From: Eutypa lata
Taxonomy: Eukaryota > Ascomycota > Sordariomycetes > Xylariales > Diatrypaceae
Direction of reading: 5' to 3'
DNA: 64,000 nucleotides
NCBI GenBank assembly: GCA_022661535.1
Contig: JAKULF010000007.1
Location: 3,534,001-3,598,000, forward strand
Below, one piece after another: positions 33,160-42,982 of this stretch. The position numbers and the translations under genes were made by a program. Every line of letters begins with the position of its first letter. Within the stretch, counting starts at the first letter, position 1. Below the pieces are notes generated by a model, which ran no database searches, was not told the DNA's origin, and saw nothing but the letters and a program-made list of their open reading frames with translations.

Positions 33160-34359
33160 ATTGCGTGCTTAACGTGGGTGACGTAGGTAACGGATAACAC
33201 CTTTTGGGTGGAAGTTGTGAATAGAAAAGTTTATGGTTTGAAAAGGATAAGATAGCTTTCGTAGTGGTAGAAGTTAAACAAATTATAATGGAGTATTCGA
33301 CCCGTGGCAAAAAGATAACTATGAGTAAAACGGCCCAGAAGAGTCACAAGATTCCTATCTCGCTAGCTACCAGGCTACTTAATTTTCCTTTTTTTTCTGG
33401 CACTATCTGGGTCTGAATCGATTGCCGGCTAGGAACAGCGTACCAATTGCGTGGATACCTTGCATCAGGCTTAAGATAGGTACAGTAATATTAACTACAT
33501 AGATATGATAATGTGTATGTAATAGGAGCTTTAATTAGTCTCAATACTATTTCTCAAGCTTGTGAACCTGTCAGTCAGACCGTGGCAATGAAACCGCATG
33601 CTTGGAAGATCCGAGATCGGCGGGGTCTAAATTCGAGTCAGTCGCCGAAGGACAAACCCCTTAAATGTCATCTAGGGAGGGAAATCGATTAGCTTTTATC
33701 CCCCCTCCACACTTCACATCTACTACGGATGAAGGGATTAGATAAATTGAATGCCGAGCTTATTATTATGATGAACTGATATGAATATATTACGAGTTTA
33801 ATTCGTCCAACAGCAGCCTCACACACCTACGATATTTTCCCAGCGCCCCATCACGCACGATGAGCAATGGTAACATACGATGGGGCATCATTGTTCGTAA
33901 CTATAAGTGTGAATATCGATGATGCTTTCAATTGCAATGTCATGCTACCCCAGAATTCTTCTACATCAACAAGTAACTCGGAGGGCCATTCGTGCATGAC
34001 GAGTTAGAGGGTTAGAGGGATGTCCTACTGGCAAGTGCTGGTTTCCTTCATTGATCAGCTAAAATGTGAATTGATGATCTTGTAATTCGTCTTCCCTGGG
34101 ACCTCTGAGCTTGGCCTTTCCTTAAGCACAACATGCTAAAAATAACATGGCCATTAGGACCAATAGTTGCCAGGCCATACATACCTGGCTAGGCCGCATA
34201 CTTCGTGAGACCCTCTTAAAACTCCGAAAGCTGAAACACAAAAAGTAGAACCCCTGGGACTTGGTATTCCTCGCCTGAACTCCAAAACCGTAAGCTAATC
34301 CTATTGTCATCGAATATAGTGACCCGAGGGATCACTTTGATACCGTCTCTGGGGATGCC
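33160..34359. other. Intergenic, asparagine synthetase promoter side
   Basis: 1.2 kb between the asparagine synthetase start and the UBC9 stop. It is AT-rich and holds the candidate Cpc1 site. Minus-strand ORFs at 33020-33310 and 34122-34310 show no recognisable features. Confidence 0.6.
33341..33346 (-). promoter_or_regulatory. TGACTC candidate cross-pathway-control (Gcn4/Cpc1) site
   Basis: TGACTC on the coding strand, about 182 bases upstream of the asparagine synthetase ATG, at a usual position for a fungal Cpc1/CpcA response element. A TGACGTA string lies closer to the start (about 33178). Only the motif is seen; function is inferred. Confidence 0.4.
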
Positions 34360-35060
34360 CTACGGGGCCGGGTTATCCTTGACGGTGCGCTTTACGCGTC
34401 TCTCGTACTCAGCTCGGTCCCGCTTGAAGAGGTTGTAGGCCTCGGCCTGAGCAGGCGAATCAGGGTTCGGGGTATCGAGAAGGTCTTGCACACCAAGTGC
34501 GATTTGTTTCACGGTGATAGCAGGTTTCCAACCTTCATCCTCGTTCAGGATCGAAAGGCACACAGTACCAGAGGGGTAGACGTTCGGATGAAAAAGCGGA
34601 GGCGTGAATCTACCTGAAGGTTGGAAATTTGGTTAAGTTCTGGAATCATTATGGGCATGGGAGAAGGGAAGCTCGTAGTAACTTACACTTAGGAGGCTTC
34701 GTCGGATACTCTACTCAGAAGATAGGTTAGCATGTCGGAATTTTCACGTATCATGACAAGAATATTGGATCACTTACCTTCGGGAAATGTCATGGTCATC
34801 TTGAAAAGACCTCCTTCCCAGATCGTTCTCTCCTTACCCGGAATACCACATTCCCAAACCTTGAGATCGAGTATGCCTTGCGCGTTTTTAACGGGTCTAG
34901 CCCAGAAACCAAAAGGATGGTCCTTTCTCCATTGCTTCCTATGATGGTACAATAGCTAGTCAGTAAGATGGAATCGAAAAGTACTGTTTTCTTTCACTTT
35001 TTTACAGTAGGAATGCGAAACATACCTCTCCTCGCCGAGGCGCAACTGGCAGAGAGACAT
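34360..35060 (-). CDS. UBC9: SUMO-conjugating enzyme E2 (Ubc9)
   Basis: Transfers SUMO from the Aos1/Uba2 E1 to nuclear targets. Exons 35060-35026, 34938-34778, 34710-34687 and 34613-34360 join to exactly 157 residues, the family length. Visible landmarks are [15 protein letters not shown] near the N-terminus (SUMO/E1 contact region), [30 protein letters not shown] and the catalytic Cys about 92 in [16 protein letters not shown]. The C-terminal DPAQAEAY motif of Ubc9 is nearly conserved as [19 protein letters not shown]. Exon 3 is only 24 bases. The short first exon ([12 protein letters not shown]) fits the conserved splice position at the [13 protein letters not shown] motif. It is divergent from PEX19. 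Confidence 0.98.
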
Positions 35061-36066
35061 AGTGATTGTATGTTAAACCCGAATCAGATCAAACCCAGCA
35101 GGTTGGTGCAGTTAATGTTCTCTGTTCGATGCTTGAATGGAACGATATGAAGATGCGGAAAGGCCGGCGAGTCTCACAATTGAAACTTGGTCGGCCGAGT
35201 TGTCAGGAAAGACTGGAATATTGGACGGGAATATAATTGATGGGTGAAAGCAAGTAGTAGTAATGGGGTGGTTTAGAAGATAGAAGAGAGGATAGTCTGG
35301 CTCCTGGAAGGACCTGCACAGAGTGTTGTGATTGTGATGGTGCAGTGATGGTTGACGTGAATGAATGCAAAGAAGTGAACAAGGCTACCTGGGGAGGTAG
35401 GTACCTAAGCTTGTTAATGCGACTTCCAAGTGTAGGGCAATAGGGAAATCAGATCTTAGTACGATTTCAGGCTAGCAGCCTTTTGATGGGATAAAGTTCT
35501 GGAATGTCTAAAGGTAGATAGTTACCCGAAAGAGGAAAGCGGTGTTGGCATTTCAACATTAGTCTTATTAGGCACTAGTCTACTAGGTATTTCAAAGAAG
35601 ATCGCGGGGCAGAGAGTGAGCAACAGCACGGCAGGACTTATCAGGCCAGATGGTGGGGTAAATGAAGGTTCCTTCTGAGCCCTTTCAGGGTTGCAGCTAG
35701 CTCTCAGGCTCTACCACCAACTCTTGTACTTGCAGCCTCGGTACATATGTAGTAACTAATGGGGCTCTACATTTAGAAAGGAACTCCGGTCTTCTTTCGC
35801 AATCCACATGTATACATCAATATCACATGAACGAAGCAAACATAATCGTATCTCCTTGCGTAGGTGGCTCTAATGCTTCCTATAAACCACTTGTAATTTG
35901 CTATAAACTTTATCTCCATCTTACTTGCTCCTTATTTGTGATTGTCACACGCCAAATAACTCTGATCAACTGGCGCATTAAGCAGCTTCTAATGCTATTT
36001 GGACTTTGGAGTGCTTGCAAAGGAAATTTCTAGCGCGCATCGACCTAGCAGTTGTTAAAATTCAAT
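35061..36066. other. Divergent promoter region of UBC9 and PEX19
   Basis: 1 kb shared by two outward-facing genes. A GAGGTAGGTACCTAAGC palindrome-like string sits at about 35394-35410. No gene is supported. Confidence 0.6.
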
Positions 36067-37213
36067 ATGGATGCAAGCACGGCCGACAAAGTCGGTGACG
36101 AACCTAGCCAAACGAGTGCACAAGCTAAAGCAAATGAGAAGCAGACTGTTCCAACTGTTGAAATAGAAGATGCGCCCGATCCAGATGAAGATGACTTGGA
36201 CGACTTAGACGATATGCTTGAGGAGTTCTCATCAACAAAGTTGAGCTCTGACCAAGCTGCCACCCAGTCTGGACCGGGTGCATCTTCCACGAGCTCTTCG
36301 GCTCCTAATCCGAGTCTCCCAGCTACAGACGCTGGGTCGGGATTCACGGCAGAGGGTCTGGAGAACCTCTCGGAAGAAGAGTTTGAAAAACAGTTGCAGG
36401 CTGGTATGGCGGAGTTGATGAATGATTTGGAGAGCTCGGTAAGCATAGCCCGAAGTCCGTATTGAGCGTTTGGATTTAACAAGTAAAAGACCGATATGCA
36501 AGCCCAATTTGAGGATATTTTCAAGGGTCTTGGAGCTACTGCTGGCGCGACGGATCCAGAATCGCAGTCCGGGAATACCCCAGGGTCTTCAGCCCAAACA
36601 GCAGCCGATCTTAGTCAGGATGCCACATTCCAAGAAACAATTCGTCGAACGATGGCGAGGATGCAAGAATCTGGCGATCAAGCAACAGCCGCAGCCACAG
36701 CAGAAGGATCTGAAGATGACTTCATCGCCGAGATGATGAAGGCGATGAAGGATCTCCCGGGCAATGAGGGCAGCGAAGAAGACTTCTCTAAAATGCTGAT
36801 GGGGATGATGGAGCATCTGACGAATAAGGAGATCCTCTATGAGCCGATGAAGGAGCTGAACGCCAAGTACCCGGAGTGGCTAACTAAGAACAAAGACACG
36901 CTATCACAAGACGATCTAAAGCGATATCAGGGGCAACAGGTCTATGTCTCAGAGATGGTGGCCAAATTTGAAGAGCCAAGTTACTCCGACGATAAGTCAG
37001 CAGATCGACAGTATATTGTAGAAAGAATGCAGAAGGTATGTTACCCTCTGCACCGTTGTCTTTCCTATGAGAACATCTGGTATTGGAACAAGATACTAAT
37101 ATGCATGTGTATAGATGCAAGAAGCTGGGTCACCACCTCATGATTTAATTGGCGATATGCCATCCGCCAAAGAGGTTCTAGACGCTCCAGACGAGTCTTG
37201 TGCGCCACAATAA
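36067..37213 (+). CDS. PEX19: Peroxin-19, peroxisomal membrane protein import receptor
   Basis: Cytosolic chaperone and receptor that binds newly made peroxisomal membrane proteins and docks on Pex3. Exons 36067-36438, 36490-37035 and 37115-37213 join to 338 residues. The acidic N-terminus (DEDDLDDLDDMLEEF) holds the Pex3-binding region. The middle has the paired helix motif LSEEEFEKQLQAGMAELM. The C-terminal cargo domain contains EMMKAMKDLP, LMGMMEHLTNKEILYEPMKE and AKYPEWL. It ends in SCAPQ: a C-terminal CaaX-type box with Gln as the last residue, which in this family is farnesylated. Proline at the third position of the box is unusual. The ATG at 36067 is the first in frame; upstream codons open only with TTG. 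Confidence 0.96.
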
Positions 37214-37417
37214 CGAAACAAATTGTCGTTCTGCGGTTGAATGATTTTACAAGATTGATTGACTCGATGCCAAAATACTACACGTGACTTATACAAGCCA
37301 CCCTATACCTTTCCTTACAAATACCCTTCATAGACCTGTAACGCCCCTGTGTCCGGAAACTCCATGAATATGCCTGGCTAATCCTGCCTAAACCCCCCTT
37401 ACAAGACTGTTCATAGC

Positions 37418-38209
37418 TCATGAAATATCCATCTGGCCCGATAGAGAAAAATGCGGACTACTGCTTGGTTGCTGCTGTTGAAAAAGCAGGTCCATGAATA
37501 GACTGTCATAATCATCATCGTCTGACATGGATGGCGAGTCATGTTGTACAGGGGTCTGAGAGGAAGGTTCTGCTTCTAACATGGAGAGCATAGCGTCTAA
37601 CTCTTGCTCCTCCGCCTCCGCAATGGTATCGACCATCATTTCATCTTGATCAGTTTTATATGCGCTTCTGGATGCTTCGGCACGAAGATCTGGGATGTCA
37701 TCGATTTCATCTTCGAAGACCAAACCGTCGATGTCGGTATTTTTTCTCTCGCGCCGTTGGCGGTCGAGAAGTGACCACTCGAGCTTCAAGGCCTGAAACA
37801 ATGTTTAACACATCAATAATTTCTCAGCGGGTGGATGGATGCATATGCGTACCTCTTGGTCACCACCCCGACGTTGCCACGATTTGTCATCGGCTCTCTG
37901 GCGTACATTCTTCAAGAATAATCTCCGTCTGCTCTCTTGGGCGTTTTCGCGGCCTTGGCGTAAAGGATTTGGCTTTGGGTTACGCGATGCGTACTTGAAT
38001 TTGGTTGATTGGGCACCACTCCGTATTGGGGAAGACTGAATATCACGTTGCGGTAGACTGTTGAAGTTCCTCGGTGAAAGCGGTGGACTGCTGTTGCTGT
38101 TGCCTTGCGACGGTCTGATGGGGGAGGATGAAAGCGGCGAAGAGACGGCCGGCTTATGCGGCGATGAGAAGTCGAGATTGAAGATTGGCGTGGGCATTGT
38201 GGCCAGCAT
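37418..38209 (-). CDS. Uncharacterised Ser/Pro-rich and acidic protein
   Basis: Exons 38209-37853 and 37792-37418 (phase 0) encode 243 residues. The N-terminal half is disordered with repeated SSP-type motifs (SSPLSSSPIRPS, SSPIRSG), which are potential proline-directed phosphorylation sites. A basic patch follows (RRRLFLKNVRQRADDKSWQRRGGDQE), then a conserved-looking helix (ALKLEWSLLDRQRRERKN) and an acidic C-terminus with EELDAMLSMLE-like character. There is no catalytic motif, signal or membrane segment. The ATG at 38209 is used because the frame extends upstream only to a TTG. It converges on PEX19 (204 bases between stops) and is divergent from the UbiB kinase. Function unknown; nuclear or cell-cycle regulation is only a guess from composition. 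Confidence 0.82.
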
Positions 38210-38889
38210 CTCGTCTGATAAATTTGTACACAATTAAGATAGGTGAAGCGATTTCAATATACGGAAGTTGTTTCAGACATAGAGGTATCGAATTACTATT
38301 ATTATGTATGCTCTGAGTGTTTGTTAGGTGGGATGTCTAACTGAATTGGCCAATTAATTGAACAAGGAGACGCGAACGCGTAAAGAGATCAGCCCCAGAA
38401 GAGATAAACCTGGTCTGTGCGTCAATTAAAGAGATCCTCGGTTCCTCAAGTACACAGGTACGTACATAGTACATCCGCCACCCCCGGCCCCGGTATGTTT
38501 CTTAGCCTACCGAAATAGGCATAAACCCCATATTTATGACGGCAAAGCACTTTTCGGGATATCGGGGGTCTAGAATCTGCTGGTCTGATTTGACATGTGG
38601 CGGTTGGTTGAAATGGTTCGTTCAGAAAAAAAAGTGTCTCAACATTTTTCCAATCTGCTAGTTAAATATGTCATTAGCGTACCTGTTCACTATCTAACTG
38701 CTTATTATTAACAACGAAACTTATACATGGAGGAAACATAAACATCTTTTATTTACAGAAAATAATGGCCATATATTGTGCTTTAGACTCCTGACCAATC
38801 GTTTATATTTAAATATTCATAATCGCGGAAGTGTGGCTTGCTTGCTTGCTTACTTGCTTGTTTGATTAGATGGAGGCTCAGCCGCCAGC
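38210..38889. other. Divergent promoter region
   Basis: 680 bases between the Ser/Pro-rich protein and the UbiB kinase, both transcribed outward. It is AT-rich near 38690-38820 and has a GCTT repeat (about 38837-38860) just before the kinase ATG. No gene. Confidence 0.6.
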
Positions 38890-40950
38890 ATGAGAACAGC
38901 ATCGTCGAACTTTATAAGGCGCCTGGCGAGTAATGGACGCTGGACCTGCTCGGACTGCCGCAACCATATCCTGACCGCACGATCGAAGACCGCAGCGCAG
39001 CAAACATACGTTAAACAATATACCACGAGATCTTCCCGTCACTCGAGGCGCATACCGAATCCCCCGAGAACAAGGACCGCTATTTTAACTGCTGCTGCGA
39101 CCGGTGCTGCTGGCGCAGGGGCTCTAGCTTTCACAGACGATATTAAATATGGGTATGAGGCGGTAGAGCGTACCGGGAGAGTCGCTGGTGCATTGGGAGT
39201 CTGTATCAATGAGTATGCCATCCGTTGTGCCAACAAACCTATACTACTACCTACTTCTACAGGAGGCTAACATAACTCCCTAGCTACCGAACGTCCTTAA
39301 ACCAGCGCGATAACACAGACGATGCCGAAGAACGAGATACTATCCTAAAATCATGTCATAAAAGATGCGCCGAGCGTACATTGAGGGTGTTGGAGAAGAA
39401 TGGCGGTATTTTTATCAAGCTCGGACAGCACCTGGTAACTCGATCCCCCGTTCTATCACGCAATTCACACGACGACGACTACTAACCTACATCTGCAGAG
39501 CGCAATGACATATCTACTTCCTTACGAGTGGACGTCTACGTTCATACCCTTACAAGACCAGTGCCCGGTATCCTCGTACGAGTCGATAGAGAGGATGTTC
39601 CGAGATGACATCGGCGAGGGCCTCAAAGACTACTTCTCCGAATTCGCCGAGGAGCCGATAGGCGCGGCATCGCTCGCGCAAGTGCACCTAGCGACGGTGA
39701 AGGAGACAGGCCAGAAAGTCGCCGTCAAAGTACAGCATCCGGGATTGGCAGTATGGGCGCCGCTCGACTTGGCCCTGACCAAATTCACCTTCTCGACGCT
39801 CAAACGATTTTTTCCCGAGTACGACCTGGAGTGGCTGTCGTCGGAGATGGAGGTGTCCCTCCCCCAGGAGCTCGACTTCCAGCAGGAGGCGGCCAACGCG
39901 ATCCGCACACAGCGGTACTTCGCGCAGCTCCCCAACCGCGAGCAGCTGCCCCTCGTCGTGCCCGACGTCCTCTGGGCCCGCCAGCGCATCCTCGTCATGG
40001 CGAACGAGTCGGGCCACCGCCTCGACGACCTACCCTACCTCGACGCGGAGGGCATCGACCGCGACGAGGTCTCGGCGGCGCTCGCCCGCATCTTCAACGA
40101 GATGATCTTCGGCCGCGACGCGCCGCTGCACTGTGATCCGCACGGCGGCAACATCGCGATCCGCCGCCGCGAGACCGCAGAGACCAGCCACGCCCGGCTC
40201 CTGCGGCGGCTCCTGTGGCGGCGGAAGCAGCCGAACTTCGAGATCATCCTGTACGACCACGGCCTCTACCGCGACATCCCCGAGACGCTCCGGCGCTCCT
40301 ACGCCAAGATGTGGCTCGCGGTGATCGACGGCGACATGCGCGCCATGCAGCGGTACGCGCACGAGGTGGCCGGGATCAGCGAGGAGGAGTTCCCGCTGTT
40401 CGCGAGCGCCATCACGGGGCGGGACTTCGTCTCGGTGCTCAACCCGGCCTCGAAGGCGAACCAATCGAAATCGCTCCTGACGCCGCGCACGAGCGAAGAG
40501 AAGAAAGAGATGGGCGACGCGCTCCAGGAGGGCCTCCTGTCGGACCTCGTGCAGATGCTCGGCCGCGTGCCCCGCGTCATCCTCCTGATCCTCAAGACCA
40601 ACGACCTGACGCGCTCCCTCGACGAGAACCTCCACACCCGCCGGGGCCCCGCCCGCGGCTTCCTCATCCTCGCCCGCTACTGCGCCCGCACCGTCTTCCG
40701 CGAGCAGGTCGACGCCATCCGCGAGCGGCCCGGCGGCGGCAGCCTCCTGAGACCCGACAACGCGGCCCGCCTCCTCGTCGCTTGGTTCGGCTACCTGCGC
40801 GTCGAGGTCAAGCTCGAGGCCTTCGAGCTCTGGCTTGCCCTCAAGAGGGTCTTTGGCATTGGCGGCGCGGGTGTGGAGTTTGGGGCCGGTGGTGGTGGTG
40901 GTGGTGTTGGCCGTGGGGCGGTGCTGCGGCAGGGCGTGAAGGGTGCTTGA
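38890..40950 (+). CDS. MCP2: UbiB/ABC1-family atypical kinase, MCP2/CQD2-like (mitochondrial)
   Basis: Exons 38890-39212, 39284-39434 and 39499-40950 join to 641 residues. The basic N-terminus looks like a mitochondrial presequence and is followed by a hydrophobic segment (AILTAAATGAAGAGALAF, about 64-81). UbiB hallmarks follow in order: KLGQ (153-156, the KxGQ motif), the Ala-rich loop PIGAASLAQVH (about 211-221), the ATP-site Lys in VAVKVQHPG (about 235), the LPQELDF region, HCDPHGGN and YDHGLYRD in place of a DFG motif. The DHGLY form and the CINDYRT motif are typical of the Mcp2/ADCK1 branch rather than Coq8. Members act at the inner membrane in lipid and coenzyme Q distribution. Exon 3 is very GC-rich compared with its flanks. 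The last 30 residues are a Gly-rich tail. Confidence 0.93.
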
Positions 40951-42706
40951 AACTTGTTATGCATATGTTCATACGTGAGCGGTGATGTGCCGTGGTGTGT
41001 GGTGCTGTACTGCTAGTCAGTCACCTGAGCTGGGAGCGTCAGGTGTGTGACATTACCAATATATTATTTAATATAGCATACTACTTACCTAGCCTAGTTA
41101 GAGGGGTATGAGGCAGGTGGTGTGGTGTTGTGGATAGACAGATTTGTTCAAGTTCAGGAAAAATGCGGCGATCATGTACAACATCTAGTGAGCATCCGGC
41201 TCGAGTCTGCCTATAGAAGAGGAAGAGGAAGAGGATGCCGATAGACCATACCACGACCGGAAATCTAAACCCGATAGATAATAGATACACAATAGATAGG
41301 TAGAGAGAGATTTGAGTACATACATGCTTAGGAAAAAGAATAACACGCATCTTGCATCATAGTCTATCACGTTCCCTCCCGTCTACTAGTAGCAGAAATA
41401 GCAATGATGTCACGGGAGGTGGGATGCGTTGGAGACAGCAGTCGTTCGACTGGAATACGGATTTGGGGTATTAAACGGTTGAATCTCAAAGACATTATCT
41501 AATGGTTATGAACAGCTCAGCATATAGAATGGACTTATTGTATTGTATGGATAGGTAGGTACGTTGTCAACATCCAACAACTCCTAATCACTACTATTAC
41601 TATACGACCTCAATTCATCATAATGTAAACCGATTGGTATTCTAATAAAATGTGCTTTCAGTGAGCTCACACGACAGGCGCACGGAGACGAGACTACCTT
41701 CTCCAATGGAGTGTATGCATGTTGTATATGTAAGTGAGTTACAACCCCGGACTTCTCTCCACTCCACTTCCACACATCCTGCCCGCCGCCGGTAGCCCAC
41801 AAATTCCTCGGCGGCACCACTGTGTCACGTCGATCTCATCCATCGACTTAATCCATTCACTCCATGCAGGTCCGACGCAAGCCGGCGGTGATGTAACCCG
41901 AGCTCAGAAAGAAGAGATGCGTCTCTCGGGCTCCGAACCCGAAATGTTGTCTTCTGGAATCTGTGCAGCTCTCACCGTCCCCCAGGAGATAAGGTTGCTT
42001 AGCAATACCGCTAGATGGAGGATGCCAACCTCCGTAGGTAGCGTTGCCTACTATGTAGGTAGTTATGTAGACGGATAACGCAAAAACAATTGATGAAGGC
42101 GATCGGTCACCAATCCCGCTATGGTAGAATGGGGGGGGGAGAGAAATAACCGGGTCCGTTCCAGTGTGGATGGCGTGATGAATGCGGGTCCCGGACCCCG
42201 CGAGCCGTCTCGATGGCGTGAGAACGCCTCGTGAGGTCGTATGTTCCCGTGGCATTTGTACGTATGTTACATACGTACGTATTTGCGTATGCAGCAGGTA
42301 GTTATGTAGTAGTGGTAACCAGGTCGTGGTCGTAATGGGAAATTTGCAACCCGTAAAAATTAAAAAAAGACGGAAAAAAAAAACAGTGGTATCATTTTCC
42401 CTCCCAAAAAGCTTCCAAAATCATCGAGGTCCCTCCAAGCGCCGGAACAATGTTTCCCCCCCTTCAAACAACCACGGCAGTGACAAAAACAGAACAAAAA
42501 GAAGAACAAAAAAAGACCCTCCAGTTCGGGTGTGCGTCATGCACGGGATGAAAACGCTAGAAGGTGTTCGAGTCGTTAGGCAATGAGTGCAGTGGTCTTT
42601 TTGACTTAATGTACTTCGTAGAAAACACTAGTAGCATATGTATGTAGGCAGACACTAGTATAGTAACTTGGGTAGGTACTGAAAGGCAGCAAGTTTCTAG
42701 TATGTA
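40951..42706. other. Intergenic, no supported gene
   Basis: 1.75 kb containing TACGTACGT-type palindromes near 42250-42285 and AGGTAGGTA strings. ORFs at 41734-42078 (+) and 41857-42255 (-) overlap on opposite strands and neither has a motif. The 42326-42586 ORF is A-rich and low complexity. Confidence 0.55.
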
Positions 42707-42982
42707 TTAGCGACCGCCCCACCTCCAACTACTCGACGGCGACTGCGACAAGGGAGGGTGGGAAGAGTCGCTGCGGTCGCTGTCCATGGAGCGCTTCTCG
42801 GGCGATGGCGAGCGGCTGCTGCTTGTGTATCGCGTTGTGGTGCATGTTGAGGTCGGGGTTGAGTTCGGGGTCTGGCTGCTGTTGGTGGTCGTGGTGGTGG
42901 ACTCGGGGGAGACGCGGCGCGTTTGCCAGGACTTGTAGATCTCTTTGCACAGATGTGCGGACATTGTGTAGGTAGGGGACAT
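42707..42982 (-). CDS. Small Ser/Thr-rich protein, possible gene
   Basis: A 91-residue ORF whose ATG has a good context (CCAAGATGTC). The N-terminal 25 residues (MSPTYTMSAHLCKEIYKSWQ) have helical, non-repetitive character. The rest is a Ser/Thr/Pro/Arg-rich tail with SPEST, SPSPEKRSMDSDRSDSS and a final SWRWGGR. There is no signal or membrane segment. A longer overlapping frame (42729-43172) opens with a non-ATG codon and is Thr/Pro repeat-like, so it is taken as the shadow. The family is not recognised. A real short gene is plausible but rests on composition alone. Confidence 0.42.
   Translation of the reverse strand: MSPTYTMSAHLCKEIYKSWQTRRVSPESTTTTTNSSQTPNSTPTSTCTTTRYTSSSRSPSPEKRSMDSDRSDSSHPPLSQSPSSSWRWGGR

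Noticed and set aside
40030..40985. Long ORFs on both strands over the UbiB kinase exon 3 (up to 256 codons)
   Set aside because: Composition is Arg/Pro/His-rich, typical of shadow frames in GC-rich coding DNA; the kinase frame carries all the motifs.
42326..42586. 86-codon Lys/Arg-rich plus-strand ORF
   Set aside because: Produced by A-rich low-complexity DNA; no conserved-looking segment or splice signals.
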